DNA of 64,000 bases from Bacteroidia bacterium (lineage in GTDB: Bacteria > Bacteroidota > Bacteroidia > CAIKAF01): the NCBI GenBank assembly GCA_016742095.1, contig JACVCJ010000002.1:62001-126000 (forward strand), read 5' to 3'. Positions 24,131 through 33,166 of this stretch are shown here, piece by piece. The notes beneath the pieces are model-generated. The model was given only the letters and a program-made list of their open reading frames with translations, was not told where the DNA came from and did not search any database. A program made the translations under genes and the position numbers. The first letter of the stretch is position 1. The number at the start of each line of letters is the position of its first letter.

Positions 24131-25381
24131 TTAGGAAAGCATCAGGATCGGATTTTCCATATAGCGCTTGAAGGTCTGCAGGAATTCGCTTCCCGTTGCT
24201 CCGTCTACGCTGCGGTGATCGCAGGAAAGCGTAATTTTCATTACGTTACCCGGAACTACCTGTCCGTTCTTCACCACCGGCGTCTGTTTAATACCTCCAA
24301 CGGCCATAATGCAGCTGTCGGGCGGGTTAATGATGGCGGTAAAGTCTTCGATACCGTACATACCCAGGTTACTGATGGTAAAGGTATTGCCTTCCATTTC
24401 GGCAGGCTGCAGCTTTTTATCACGGGCCTTGCCGGCAAATACTTTCACTTCTTCGTTGATCTGCGACAGGTTCCTGGCATCCGCAAATTTCAGTACCGGC
24501 ACCACCAGGCCTTCTTCGATCGCTACGGCCACCCCGATGTGGATATGGTGGTTGTAACGGATCTTATCGCCCAGCCAGGAAGCGTTCACTTTCGGGTGTT
24601 TGCGCAGGGCCATGGCCACGGCTTTGATCACCAGGTCGTTGAACGAAATCCGGACCTCGCTGTTCTCATTGATGGCCTTACGGGCAGCAATGGCATTGTC
24701 CATGTCTATTTCCATCGTAAGATAGAAATGCGGCGCCGAGAATTTGCTTTCGCTCAGGCGGCGGGCAATGGTCTTGCGCATCTGCGACAGGGGAACCTCT
24801 TCGTAAGACTCCTGTCCCACCACAGCCGGGGCTGAGGAGGACGCGGCCCTGCCGGCAGCGGGTTTATAGTTTTCTACGTCTTTCTTCACGATACGGCCTC
24901 CGTCTCCGGAACCGGAAACTTTGCTGAGGTCGATGCCTTTATCTTTGGCAATGCTTTTGGCCAGCGGACTGGCTTTTACGCGGCTGTCCGAAGCCGTTTC
25001 CTGCTGTTCGGCGGCGGGAGCGCTTTCCGTTTTGGCCGGGGCCTCTTCGCCTTTCGTTTCCTCTTTTTTATCGGCCGGTTCTTCTTTCCTGGTTTCTTTT
25101 GCCGGGGCTCCGCCTTCTTTCAGCAGGGCCGAAATATCTTCGCCTTCCTTACCCAGGATGGCCAGGATAGAATCTACCGGTGCAGTGGCTCCTTCGTTCA
25201 CTCCCTGGTGCAGCAGCACGCCGTCCTGGAAGGATTCGAATTCCATGGTGGCCTTATCGGTTTCGATATCTGCCAGCAGATCGCCTGCTTTTACCTTATC
25301 ACCCACCTTTTTATGCCATTTGGCAACAACACCTTCGGTCATTGTGTCCGAAAGTTTGGGCATACGCACAATTTCTGCCAT
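24131..25381 (-). CDS. Dihydrolipoamide acetyltransferase, PDH E2
   Basis: A 416-residue E2 subunit of the pyruvate dehydrogenase complex: it transfers the acetyl group from lipoate to CoA. The lipoyl domain (1-77) has the lipoylated Lys43 in D-I-E-T-D-K-A-T-M-E-F. A Glu/Lys/Ala-rich linker (about 90-130), a peripheral-subunit-binding domain (about 135-172, A-S-P-L-A-K-S-I-A) and the catalytic domain follow, with D-H-R-S-V-D-G (active-site His389). It is encoded 36 bases after E1 alpha on the same strand. E1 seems to be split, because only the alpha part is found here and beta must lie elsewhere. LipA at 40.8 kb could supply its cofactor. Confidence 0.95.
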   Translation of the reverse strand: MAEIVRMPKLSDTMTEGVVAKWHKKVGDKVKAGDLLADIETDKATMEFESFQDGVLLHQGVNEGATAPVDSILAILGKEGEDISALLKEGGAPAKETRKEEPADKKEETKGEEAPAKTESAPAAEQQETASDSRVKASPLAKSIAKDKGIDLSKVSGSGDGGRIVKKDVENYKPAAGRAASSSAPAVVGQESYEEVPLSQMRKTIARRLSESKFSAPHFYLTMEIDMDNAIAARKAINENSEVRISFNDLVIKAVAMALRKHPKVNASWLGDKIRYNHHIHIGVAVAIEEGLVVPVLKFADARNLSQINEEVKVFAGKARDKKLQPAEMEGNTFTISNLGMYGIEDFTAIINPPDSCIMAVGGIKQTPVVKNGQVVPGNVMKITLSCDHRSVDGATGSEFLQTFKRYMENPILMLS

Positions 25382-25417
25382 AACTTATTTCTGCTCTTAA
25401 CGTTTTAATTCGGTTAC

Positions 25418-26416
25418 TTATTCCATAATGAACGGATAATCCGCCTCGGCATATACGCCTACGTACAGTTTCTCCGGATCAGGCGCGGGGGATTCTTCAG
25501 CGAACTGTACGCTTTCTTCCACCAGGGCTTTTACTTTTTCATTAATCGCTTCAATTTCCGCTTCGGTAGCGTATTTGTTCTTCTGGATGGTCTCGAGTAC
25601 CAGTTCGATCGGATCGAGCTTTTTGTACTCTTCCACCTCGTCTTTGCTGCGGTATTTCTGCGGGTCGCTCATAGAGTGGCCTTTGTAACGGTAGGTGTTC
25701 ATTTCGAGCAGTGTGGGGCCATCGCCTTTACGGGCGCGGTCTACCGCTTCTTCAATAGCTTCGTGTACGGCTTCCACGCGCATTCCGTCCACCGGGAAGG
25801 AAGGCATTTCGAAAGCAGAACCCAGTTTATACAGTTCGGTCACGTTCGATGTGCGTTCCACCGAAGTACCCATTGCATATTTATTGTTCTCGATGATAAA
25901 GATCACCGGCAGTTTCCAGGTCATGGCCATGTTCAGGGCCTCGTGGAAAGCCCCCTGACGGATGGCGCCGTCTCCCATGTAGCAGAGGGTCACCTGGTCG
26001 CCGCCGCGGTATTTATCGGCAAAAGCGATACCGGCCCCGAGCGGGATCTGTCCGCCCACGATTCCGTGCCCGCCGAAAAAGCTCAGTTCTTTGCTGAACA
26101 TGTGCATACTGCCGCCTTTACCGCCGGAGCAGCCGGTAGATTTACCGTAGAGCTCGGCCATTACGTATTTGGGGTGCATGCCGCGTCCGAAAGGATGTAC
26201 GTGGTTACGGTAGGCGGTGATCACGCGGTCGTCTCTGCGCAGTACGCTTTCCGAACCGGCCACCAGCGCTTCCTGCCCGATGTACAGGTGGCAGAATCCG
26301 CCGAATTTCTGCATGGTATAGAGCTGTCCGCACTTTTCTTCAAAACGGCGGCACAGTAACATCAGCTCATACCAGTATAAATAGGTTTCCCTGGAATATT
26401 TCTTTTTATTAGCCAT
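25418..26416 (-). CDS. pdhA: Pyruvate dehydrogenase E1 component, alpha subunit
   Basis: A 332-residue ThDP-dependent subunit. The ThDP motif runs from G-D-G-A-I-R-Q-G (about 149-156) to I-I-E-N-N-K-Y-A-M-G (about 177-186). The phosphorylation-loop-like region Y-R-Y-K-G-H-S-M-S-D-P is also present. I chose M-A-N-K-K-K-Y-S at 26416; an ATG 16 codons upstream gives an extension not usual in the family. Together with E2 it forms a two-gene operon for pyruvate to acetyl-CoA conversion. The beta subunit is not in the window. Confidence 0.94.
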   Translation of the reverse strand: MANKKKYSRETYLYWYELMLLCRRFEEKCGQLYTMQKFGGFCHLYIGQEALVAGSESVLRRDDRVITAYRNHVHPFGRGMHPKYVMAELYGKSTGCSGGKGGSMHMFSKELSFFGGHGIVGGQIPLGAGIAFADKYRGGDQVTLCYMGDGAIRQGAFHEALNMAMTWKLPVIFIIENNKYAMGTSVERTSNVTELYKLGSAFEMPSFPVDGMRVEAVHEAIEEAVDRARKGDGPTLLEMNTYRYKGHSMSDPQKYRSKDEVEEYKKLDPIELVLETIQKNKYATEAEIEAINEKVKALVEESVQFAEESPAPDPEKLYVGVYAEADYPFIME

Positions 26417-26516
26417 AGACAACAATTTCGTGCCAAAGATATACTTTTTGGGAGCTATTACCAACCCTGCCTAATTTTTCCGGCAGAACGGCTTCACCCC
26501 TTACTGTGTGCGGCAT

Positions 26517-26984
26517 TCAGGGTTCCATTTTAAAGGGAAAAGGCAGCAGGCTGCTCACCGACGGCGCATGCAGGTAGGTACCATTGCCACCGGGGAACCA
26601 GATTTCCACCGGACTGCCCTGCCGGGCTTCGAATTCCATCATAACCTGGCGGCAGCTTCCGCAGGGCGCCGATACATTGTCTCCGTTCTCGCAGGACACG
26701 TATACGGATTGTACGCCCACCCCGGGGTTATCGGCCGAAGCTTTGAAGAGGGCCACCCGTTCGGCACAAAGTCCGTCGGGATAAGCGGCGTTCTCCTGGT
26801 TATTACCGGTATATATGGCTCCGTTGGCCAGTACCACGCAGGCTCCTACTTTAAATTTTGAATACGGGGCGTATGCTTTTTCTCTCGCTTTCCCGGCCAT
26901 TTCCAATCCTTCGCCCGCCTGTTCGGGTGTGTCCGAGATACTGTCGTACTGCCGGAACACCACTTCACTTTTTATTTCCTTCAT
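26517..26984 (-). CDS. cdd: Cytidine deaminase
   Basis: A 155-residue tetrameric-type cytidine deaminase. The active site C-A-E-R-V-A (about 79-84; zinc Cys and catalytic Glu) and P-C-G-S-C-R-Q-V (about 112-119; two further zinc Cys) are intact. It deaminates cytidine and deoxycytidine for pyrimidine salvage. It lies 100 bases upstream of pdhA on the same strand; whether they share a transcript is unclear. Confidence 0.93.
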   Translation of the reverse strand: MKEIKSEVVFRQYDSISDTPEQAGEGLEMAGKAREKAYAPYSKFKVGACVVLANGAIYTGNNQENAAYPDGLCAERVALFKASADNPGVGVQSVYVSCENGDNVSAPCGSCRQVMMEFEARQGSPVEIWFPGGNGTYLHAPSVSSLLPFPFKMEP

Positions 26985-27043
26985 TCCTTATGATTTTAGG
27001 AAAATCGAAAGTAACCATTTATTCCGGAATTCCGGTGTTATTT

Positions 27044-27706
27044 TTACGATACGTCCAGCAATTCGCTGTTCTCATGTATAAAAACGCCTGCTTCGGCCTT
27101 ACGCAGGCTGAAGTGGAGCATGGCCGCCGCCACCTTTTCTGCCTGTATACCTTTGTATTTACGCAGCGGTCCCAGCATCAGCCAGGAAAATGTGCTGTAC
27201 AGCCAGATACCCAGCTTTTCACCGAAGCGGAATTCAGCCCTTTTGCCCAGCAGCAGCGACGGACGGTAAATATGTACCGAACGCAGGCCCGCACTGCGCA
27301 GAAAGGCTTCCGTTTCGCCCTTGGTACGCAGGTAAAAATTCGACGTGGTCACCGAAGCTCCGATGCTGCTCACCAGGTGGAACTGTGCATCCGCCAGAGA
27401 CGCCGCTTCGGCCAGCCGTACCGGAATTTCGTAGTCCACCCGACGGAAAGCCTCTTTACTGCCGGCCTTTTTCATGGTGGTGCCTATGCAGCAGAAGACC
27501 ACACTGGTCTCCGTCCAGATATCGTATTTTTTCAGGTCTGAAAAATCGGAGATCAGTTGTTCGAGCTTTTCATTTTTCAGAGGCAGTTTCCTGCGGCCGA
27601 CGCTGATGACACGGGTATATTCCGGCGATCGTAACAGCTGTTCCAGCAGCCGGCTGCCGATGAGTCCGGAAGCTCCGGCAATGACTGCAATTTTCCTTTG
27701 TGGCAT
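27044..27706 (-). CDS. NAD(P)-binding oxidoreductase, HTATIP2-like
   Basis: A 220-residue atypical short-chain oxidoreductase. The Rossmann motif A-G-A-S-G-L-I-G-S-R-L-L is at about 9-20, and the substrate-side Y-R-P-S-L-L-L-G-K-R segment typical of the NmrA/HTATIP2-like group is at about 150. The start at 27706 (M-P-Q-R-K) is preferred because the Rossmann strand then begins within eight residues. Substrate unknown. It is divergent from the ferredoxin-reductase gene at 27796, with 89 bp between start codons. Confidence 0.8.
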   Translation of the reverse strand: MPQRKIAVIAGASGLIGSRLLEQLLRSPEYTRVISVGRRKLPLKNEKLEQLISDFSDLKKYDIWTETSVVFCCIGTTMKKAGSKEAFRRVDYEIPVRLAEAASLADAQFHLVSSIGASVTTSNFYLRTKGETEAFLRSAGLRSVHIYRPSLLLGKRAEFRFGEKLGIWLYSTFSWLMLGPLRKYKGIQAEKVAAAMLHFSLRKAEAGVFIHENSELLDVS

Positions 27707-27795
27707 TTTAATGTATTTTAGCACCCGAATTACGGGTCCTGCAAATGAACAAAAATGACGGCAGCCCCGTTTTTAAAAAGTGAAAAAACATAGTA

Positions 27796-28884
27796 ATGAG
27801 TACCTTTTTCGACATTAAAGTAGCACGTGTTCAGCGCGAAACGGACGATGCCGTATCTGTTTATTTTGAGATCCCGGAAGACCGCAAGGCCGATTTTGCC
27901 TATAAAGCCGGTCAGTATATTACAATAGAAATGAATGTGCAGGGCGAAAATGTGCGCCGGGCCTATTCCCTGTGTACCTCTCCCCTGAGCGATCCGCAGC
28001 CTGCCGTAACGGTAAAAAAAGTGCAGGGCGGCCGCATGAGCGTATACCTGAATACCACACTGAAAGCCGGTGACATACTGAAACTGATGCCGCCCGAAGG
28101 ACGCTTTACGCCCGAGATCAACGCTTCCGCTAAAAAACAGTACATCCTGTTTGCCGGCGGTTCGGGCATCACCCCAATGATGTCGATCCTGAAAACCGTA
28201 CTGCAATCCGAGCCGCAGAGCATTATACACCTGGTATATGCCAACCGCAGCAAGAATACGGTGATCTTTAAAGACCAGCTGGAACAGTTTGAAAAAAGCC
28301 ACAAAGGCCGCTTTGAGGTGACGCATGTGTACGATTCGGCCGGACTTTTCTCCAGCGGCATCAAAGGTCCGCTGACGGTAGATACGGTAAAAAAGATCTA
28401 TGGCAAGGTGCGCCGGGAAGAATATACGGCCGATGTGTTCATCTGCGGCCCGGCCGGTATGATGGACGCCGTGAAGAACGGACTTTTCCATACGAACCTT
28501 TCGGATGAACAGATACATATAGAATATTTTACAGCCCCCGTTTCCGGGAACAGCAGCGCCGCCACACAAACAAACGCTGCAAGCACCGCACAGCCTGCCA
28601 CAGGTGGCAATGCCGAAGTAGAACTGACGCTCAGCGGTACAACACATCACCTGAGTGTGGGCCCGCGCAAGACCATACTGGCCGCCGCCCAGGACGCGGG
28701 ACTCGACCCGCCGTACTCCTGCGAGGCCGGTATCTGCAGCACCTGCATGGCCAAAGTGACCGAAGGCAGCGTGCGCATGATCGAGAACAACATTCTTACG
28801 CAGAAAGAAGTGGACGCAGGCTTTGTTCTTACCTGCCAGGCCATCTGTACAAGTCCGAAAGTAAAGATCGAGTTCTTCGATTAA
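27796..28884 (+). CDS. Flavin/2Fe-2S reductase, PaaE-like
   Basis: A 362-residue electron-transfer flavoprotein. The FAD-binding domain (1-100) has R-A-Y-S-L-C-T-S-P, the NAD(P)H domain has G-G-S-G-I-T-P-M-M-S-I-L (about 118-129), and a Thr/Ala-rich linker joins a C-terminal 2Fe-2S plant-type ferredoxin domain with C-E-A-G-I-C-S-T-C and a fourth Cys in L-T-C-Q-A. The order matches phenylacetyl-CoA epoxidase reductase PaaE, but no paa oxygenase genes are nearby, so it is more likely a general NAD(P)H to ferredoxin or oxygenase reductase. It ends at a clear terminator. Confidence 0.88.
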   Translation: MSTFFDIKVARVQRETDDAVSVYFEIPEDRKADFAYKAGQYITIEMNVQGENVRRAYSLCTSPLSDPQPAVTVKKVQGGRMSVYLNTTLKAGDILKLMPPEGRFTPEINASAKKQYILFAGGSGITPMMSILKTVLQSEPQSIIHLVYANRSKNTVIFKDQLEQFEKSHKGRFEVTHVYDSAGLFSSGIKGPLTVDTVKKIYGKVRREEYTADVFICGPAGMMDAVKNGLFHTNLSDEQIHIEYFTAPVSGNSSAATQTNAASTAQPATGGNAEVELTLSGTTHHLSVGPRKTILAAAQDAGLDPPYSCEAGICSTCMAKVTEGSVRMIENNILTQKEVDAGFVLTCQAICTSPKVKIEFFD

Positions 28885-28920
28885 AAATATATCCGCCGGA
28901 TAAAACCGGATAAAGAAAAC

Positions 28921-28951
28921 GCCCCGTTTGTAGATACAGCGGGGCTTTTTT
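28921..28951 (+). terminator. Terminator after the PaaE-like reductase
   Basis: GCCCCG (28921-28926) pairs with CGGGGC (28940-28945), followed by TTTTTT to 28951. Confidence 0.85.
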
Positions 28952-29024
28952 ATGCCATAAAAAAACTGCCTTGCCTCACTTGCAGCGAGACGAGACAGTC
29001 ATATAAGGAGAATACGATAAATGC

Positions 29025-29456
29025 TTAACGAAGGGTACGGCGTATCATCTGTGTATTGTTGTAATACACCTCTACCTTGATGGGCGCAGTGCCCGGTGTG
29101 TACAGGATGCTGTACTGGGTAGAACCGTCGGCCAGGGAAACCTTGCGGTATTCCAGGTTGGTGCCGAAACGCTGATGTGCGTCCGCAAGTACGGCGGCAG
29201 GAAATTCTGAAGAAGGAACTACCTTTTCTTCCTGGATAAATGTACCGGTTGCATCGAATACCGAATACAGGGTTGCATTTCCGTTGTGTTGTGCGATCGA
29301 TTCGCCGTTCTCGTACGAAGTATAGGCTGCCGCATTGACATTATACTTGCTCGAGAAAGCTGATTTCACAACAGCAGGCGCATCATTTTCGGTAACCTGG
29401 GCCGAAACGGCAGATACCGATGCCAGGAATAGAGCTGAAAAGAAGAATCGTTTCAT
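29025..29456 (-). CDS. Small secreted PepSY-like protein
   Basis: A 143-residue protein with a signal peptide (1-20) and a single beta-rich domain. The pattern A-P-A-V-V-K-S-A-F-S-S-K-Y near the N-terminus, repeated later as P-A-A-V-L-A-D-A-H-Q-R-F, is that of PepSY-like (beta-lactamase-inhibitor-like) periplasmic proteins common in Bacteroidota. The molecular role is unknown. It is a single gene, 44 bases downstream of the acyl-CoA reductase stop on the same strand. Confidence 0.65.
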   Translation of the reverse strand: MKRFFFSALFLASVSAVSAQVTENDAPAVVKSAFSSKYNVNAAAYTSYENGESIAQHNGNATLYSVFDATGTFIQEEKVVPSSEFPAAVLADAHQRFGTNLEYRKVSLADGSTQYSILYTPGTAPIKVEVYYNNTQMIRRTLR

Positions 29457-29500
29457 CTTTGTAGTTAATTTATTAGGCTAAAATAGTTAAGTTTTCGTAA

Positions 29501-30559
29501 TTATCCAATATTTGTTAAAAATTCTAAAACATTTTTCCCGTCCGGCCAGTCAGAGAGTTCCGGTTTCTGTGTATTTCCGAAGGATACGCCGCGCTCAAAA
29601 AATTTCCCGTCTGCACTTGCCACACACTGAATCTCTTCCGCATGGACCTGCAGCCATTCTTCCGCAGCCGACGTGTTTTCATATTCCCGGTAATGCACCA
29701 CGGATACCGGGGCGCCCAGACGGTCCATAGGCCGCAGCATAAACGCCTCGTTATCGAAGACCGGGTCGCGGTTCAGCAGGTAAATGCTCTTGTAATAGTC
29801 GTAATTATTGGAGTATTTGGTATGATCGCGCAGGGTTTTCAGGTGTTCGCCCGCCGCCATAAAAGGCATCCAGTCGTAGCCCTGCGGGGCCAGCAAAAAG
29901 GTCACGTTACGGCAGCCCATGCCAAAATAACTGAACATATCTTCCTGCAGCAGGCGCAGGTCTTCCGCGCTTTCATTACCGCTGAGTACCGCGCAGGATG
30001 TACGGTTCTTACGGATGAGCGAAGGGTATTTGCCAAAATAATATTCAAAATACCGGGCCGTATTGTTACTGCCCGTAGCGATGGCCGCTTCAAAATCTTT
30101 CAGTACGGCCGCTTCAAAAACGATCTGTCCCTTCAGTGCGGGCAGGTAATTACAGAGCCGCTCCGCCAGGAAAGACAGCCAGTACGGGTCTGACGAGGAG
30201 CATTTGGCGTAATAGATATGTCCGCTCAGCAGCACGGCCATCATATCGGCAAAACCCACGGCCGGAATATTTCCTGCGGGCACCACCGCCACTTTTTTGG
30301 GAGCCGGCGCCCGGTATCCCGCCTCGTATTCCTGCAGGTAACGCTCAGAGGCATCCGACAGGATCAGCTGTACGATGCCTTCCAGGGCCAGGAGCTGATT
30401 TGCGTACGTAAACCAGCCGTTCGCCCGCTCGCTCCGGTACATCACCTGTGCATATGCTTCGTCCGTCTGCCCGCGTTCTGCATGGTTTTTCAGTACGCCT
30501 GCGATTTCCGCGCCCAGCTGTGCGAATGCCTTTTTTCTTTCTATAAATGTCGTTTGCAT
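29501..30559 (-). CDS. Acyl-CoA reductase, LuxC family
   Basis: A 352-residue aldehyde-dehydrogenase-like protein of the LuxC acyl-CoA reductase family, predicted to reduce acyl-CoA or acyl-enzyme to a fatty aldehyde. Recognisable parts are V-P-A-G-N-I-P-A-V-G-F (about 93-103), the segment with the likely catalytic cysteine N-R-T-S-C-A-V-L-S-G-N (about 186-196), and F-G-M-G-C-R-N-V-T-F-L. There is no lux operon here; in Bacteroidota this gene usually stands beside a 4Fe-4S ferredoxin, as it does here in divergent orientation. Physiological substrate unknown. Confidence 0.85.
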   Translation of the reverse strand: MQTTFIERKKAFAQLGAEIAGVLKNHAERGQTDEAYAQVMYRSERANGWFTYANQLLALEGIVQLILSDASERYLQEYEAGYRAPAPKKVAVVPAGNIPAVGFADMMAVLLSGHIYYAKCSSSDPYWLSFLAERLCNYLPALKGQIVFEAAVLKDFEAAIATGSNNTARYFEYYFGKYPSLIRKNRTSCAVLSGNESAEDLRLLQEDMFSYFGMGCRNVTFLLAPQGYDWMPFMAAGEHLKTLRDHTKYSNNYDYYKSIYLLNRDPVFDNEAFMLRPMDRLGAPVSVVHYREYENTSAAEEWLQVHAEEIQCVASADGKFFERGVSFGNTQKPELSDWPDGKNVLEFLTNIG

Positions 30560-30583
30560 AAACTCAATATCGAAGCGATGTAT

Positions 30584-30599
30584 TATTTTTGCAAAATTA
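30584..30599. promoter_or_regulatory. Overlapping symmetric divergent promoter, luxC-like / ferredoxin
   Basis: TATTTTTGCAAAATTA contains an exact TAnnTTTG box on the plus strand (30584-30591, towards ferredoxin) and another on the minus strand (30599 to 30592, towards the reductase), abutting tail to tail. A further inverted repeat, GCGGT (30606-30610) and ACCGC (30618-30622), follows on the ferredoxin side. Each predicted transcription start falls in the other box. Confidence 0.5.
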
Positions 30600-30636
30600 T
30601 TAAAAGCGGTAATGCAAACCGCCTAATTGAGAAAGT

Positions 30637-30984
30637 ATGGCAATTATTATCACGGACGAGTGTATCAACTGCGGGGCATGTGAGCCCGAATGCCCGAACA
30701 ATGCCATTTACGAAGGTGGAGTGGAATGGAAAATGAGCGAAGGCACTTCGGTAAGCGGCCTGTATACCCTGGCCGACGGCACCGCCGTAAACGCCGATGA
30801 CTCGCAGAAGCCCGTTAACATGGACGTATACTACATTGTACCCGACAAATGTACGGAATGCGTAGGCTTTCATGACGAGCCCCAGTGTGCCGCCGTATGC
30901 CCGGTGGACTGCTGTGTGGACGATCCGGACATCCGCGAGACACAGGACGAACTGATCAGCAAAAAAGACCGCCTCCACTTATAA
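30637..30984 (+). CDS. 4Fe-4S dicluster ferredoxin
   Basis: A 115-residue ferredoxin. The first cluster is C-x2-C-x2-C-x3-C-P in [12 protein letters not shown] near the N-terminus. The second is in [20 protein letters not shown], with the longer spacing seen in Allochromatium-type ferredoxins. It carries electrons at low potential in the cytosol. Its divergent partner is the LuxC-like reductase, and the shared promoter suggests joint control. Partner enzymes cannot be named from the sequence. Confidence 0.9.
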   Translation: MAIIITDECINCGACEPECPNNAIYEGGVEWKMSEGTSVSGLYTLADGTAVNADDSQKPVNMDVYYIVPDKCTECVGFHDEPQCAAVCPVDCCVDDPDIRETQDELISKKDRLHL

Positions 30985-31044
30985 AATCTTCTTAAAAATG
31001 GACGTACAGGGTAACATTTGCCCCTGGTTCCCGTTTCCCTAAGT

Positions 31045-31920
31045 ATGAAAAGACACGGAATCCTCAGTATTTTCCTGGGCCTGGCCCTGCACGGCTTTGC
31101 CCAGACGGCCGCGGAAACCGAAGCCGAATGGAACCGCTTTGCCCTGCGCCTGCTGGACCCGGCCTGTTCCGACCAGCTAAAAAAAGCCTCTGCCGACAGT
31201 CTGCTGAGCGATATGGGCGACCGCCTGTCGCATAAAGAGATATTTACCTATGCGTTTCCGGCCCTTAAGAACATAAGCCGTATCGAAGCTCCGGACAATA
31301 CCTTCCGAATCTTTACCTTTATGGTGCAGTATGCCGACGGCCATCATGAGAACTTTGGCTTTACGCAGTTCGAAGACAAAAAGAACGACCTTATTCACGT
31401 GGCTCAGCTCACGGACAATAAGCCCGAATTTAAGCTTGCCGAGACCAAAAACTACGGTAAAAAACAGTGGTACGGGGCCGTGTATTATACCATTCTGCCC
31501 AAACCCATCGGTAAAAAAGGCCAGTACGTGTTGCTGGGCCGCGATCACAATAACCGCCTCACTACGCGCAAAGTAATGGAAGTGATCAGCTTCAGCCGCA
31601 TCGGGGAACCGCAGTTCGGTGCGCCCATTTTTAAGACCGAGAAACGGATGTTTAACCGCATTGTGCTCGAATACAATGCCAAAGCCTCCGTTTCGGTACG
31701 TTTCCAGAAAGACAAGAACTGGATCCTGTTCGATTACGTGGCCCCTTCCTCACAGCAATACAACGGCCAGTTCCAGTATTACGGCCCTACCGGCGAATAC
31801 GATGCCTTCCGTATAGAAAAAAATTACCTGCAGATCGTGCGCGGCGCCGATGCCCGTAACGACAGTGAGAACAAGGGCAATACCAGTAAAACGCCGCAAC
31901 GCGGACTGAAGCCGGATTAA
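31045..31920 (+). CDS. Secreted protein of unknown function
   Basis: A 291-residue protein. The ATG at 31045 begins a signal peptide (M-K-R-H-G-I-L-S-I-F-L-G-L-A, cut near A-Q-T). I do not recognise the family. The body is mostly beta-rich, with a basic and aromatic middle part (for example N-Y-G-K-K-Q-W-Y-G-A-V-Y-Y) and a polar C-terminal tail with K-T-P-Q-R. Probably periplasmic or surface-associated. It follows the ferredoxin gene by 60 bases and converges on the gene at 31982, with a GTCCG-type repeat between the stops in place of a standard terminator. Confidence 0.75.
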   Translation: MKRHGILSIFLGLALHGFAQTAAETEAEWNRFALRLLDPACSDQLKKASADSLLSDMGDRLSHKEIFTYAFPALKNISRIEAPDNTFRIFTFMVQYADGHHENFGFTQFEDKKNDLIHVAQLTDNKPEFKLAETKNYGKKQWYGAVYYTILPKPIGKKGQYVLLGRDHNNRLTTRKVMEVISFSRIGEPQFGAPIFKTEKRMFNRIVLEYNAKASVSVRFQKDKNWILFDYVAPSSQQYNGQFQYYGPTGEYDAFRIEKNYLQIVRGADARNDSENKGNTSKTPQRGLKPD

Positions 31921-31926
31921 ATAAAA

Positions 31927-31981
31927 AGTCCGCAGTCCGATAGTCCGGAGTCCGGAGGCTGATAGCTATAAGCTAAGAGCT
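31927..31981. repeat. GTCCG-type intergenic repeat
   Basis: Four AGTCCG-like words (AGTCCGCAGTCCG, then AGTCCGGAGTCCGG) are followed by GATAGCTATAAGCT. The element lies exactly between two convergent gene ends. The same words recur at other intergenic sites in the right half of the window. Confidence 0.7.
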
Positions 31982-33166
31982 TTACTTTATTTTAACGTCG
32001 ATCGTTTCAATTACCTGGTGATCTTTATCCAGCAGCCGTATGCTGTATTTTCCGGCAGGGAGGTACAACACGGCGGGCGTACCGGGCGTACTTAGTTCCA
32101 GCACATCCGCCGGCACGGCAAGTTCCGGTGGTTCTCCATCCCGGTAGGCAAGTGCCAGCAGTGGCAGAGAAGCGCGTTTGGGTACCGGAATTTCGTACCG
32201 TGTTTTGCCGGTTGTTATCCAGCCGGGCCGTCCGTCCACATCTTCCACGCGTGGATGCAGCACTACCACGTCCGTCTGCCAGGGCTCGACCATTCCGCGG
32301 AATACATCGCCCGCAGAATCTATAAGCACCTGGGGTTCTTTATGATCGCGGAGCCATTGCACATACAGCGGGTCATTTTCCGGCTTACCTTTGGGCGTAT
32401 ACCGTTCCTGGTTCACCGTAAAAGGGTCTATGCCCGTGTATTCCTTCAGCCGGCCGGCCATCGCCTTTTCCCAGGTAGTGACAGGGCCTTCATACACATG
32501 CGAAAACCCGCAGTGGACCAGCACTTTTCCATCAGGATGCGCGTCCATGAACTTACGGATGTTCTCTGCCTGTTCTATTTCACGTTTTTTACCGTTCTTC
32601 CCTTCCGACGCCTCATAACCGAAAAGCGTGTATCCCATCTGTAAGGCTTCAGACAACAGGTTGCCAAACTCGGGTTCCACTGTATAATACCCGCTGCTGA
32701 GCGTAGGATATCTGCGTTCGTTGATCTGTTCGTCCCACAAAGCCTCCAGCCCCAGGTAGCGATACCCCGCATCGTATAAACCGCGGAGCAGCGAGCGTGT
32801 AAAAGCACGATGCTGTGCATTATGATGGGCTTCGTTAATGATGAGTATACGTTCGTTTTTTGCCTGTTGCAGTATATACTCCCGGGCGTCCGAAGCCTGT
32901 AACTGGCCAAACCGTAAAGTATCGGCCGTGGAAAGCAACGGCTGTCTTACCCCGGCAATATCCCAGGTTTGCAGGGCCTGCCGGTGGTACCCGCTGAAGG
33001 AAAAATGTGTCGCATAGGTCTGGTAATGAAGCCAGGGCGTGGTATCGGCTTTGAACGCAGCCTGTATCTCGCCGGAAAAGCGGTATATTTCTGAAGGCTT
33101 CTGCGCTCTGCTGTGCACGGTTACTGCGAAAAAAATAAGGATTAAAATTAAAGATACCCTGTTCAT
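31982..33166 (-). CDS. Secreted ChaN/erythromycin-esterase-like protein
   Basis: A 394-residue protein with an N-terminal signal peptide (about 1-21). The core has I-L-I-I-N-E-A-H-H-N (about 103-112), then G-Y-R-Y-L-G-L-E-A-L-W and later K-V-L-V-H-C-G-F-S-H. This His/Glu pattern is shared by the EreA/ChaN/TraB-like fold, whose members bind heme or hydrolyse esters. The N-terminal 80 residues and a C-terminal beta domain (about 320-394) lie outside that core. No precise function can be assigned; the fold assignment is moderate. Confidence 0.6.
   Translation of the reverse strand: MNRVSLILILIFFAVTVHSRAQKPSEIYRFSGEIQAAFKADTTPWLHYQTYATHFSFSGYHRQALQTWDIAGVRQPLLSTADTLRFGQLQASDAREYILQQAKNERILIINEAHHNAQHRAFTRSLLRGLYDAGYRYLGLEALWDEQINERRYPTLSSGYYTVEPEFGNLLSEALQMGYTLFGYEASEGKNGKKREIEQAENIRKFMDAHPDGKVLVHCGFSHVYEGPVTTWEKAMAGRLKEYTGIDPFTVNQERYTPKGKPENDPLYVQWLRDHKEPQVLIDSAGDVFRGMVEPWQTDVVVLHPRVEDVDGRPGWITTGKTRYEIPVPKRASLPLLALAYRDGEPPELAVPADVLELSTPGTPAVLYLPAGKYSIRLLDKDHQVIETIDVKIK

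Noticed and set aside
24131-26416. Complete pyruvate dehydrogenase complex
   Set aside because: Only E1 alpha and E2 are present; no E1 beta or E3 gene is found in the window.
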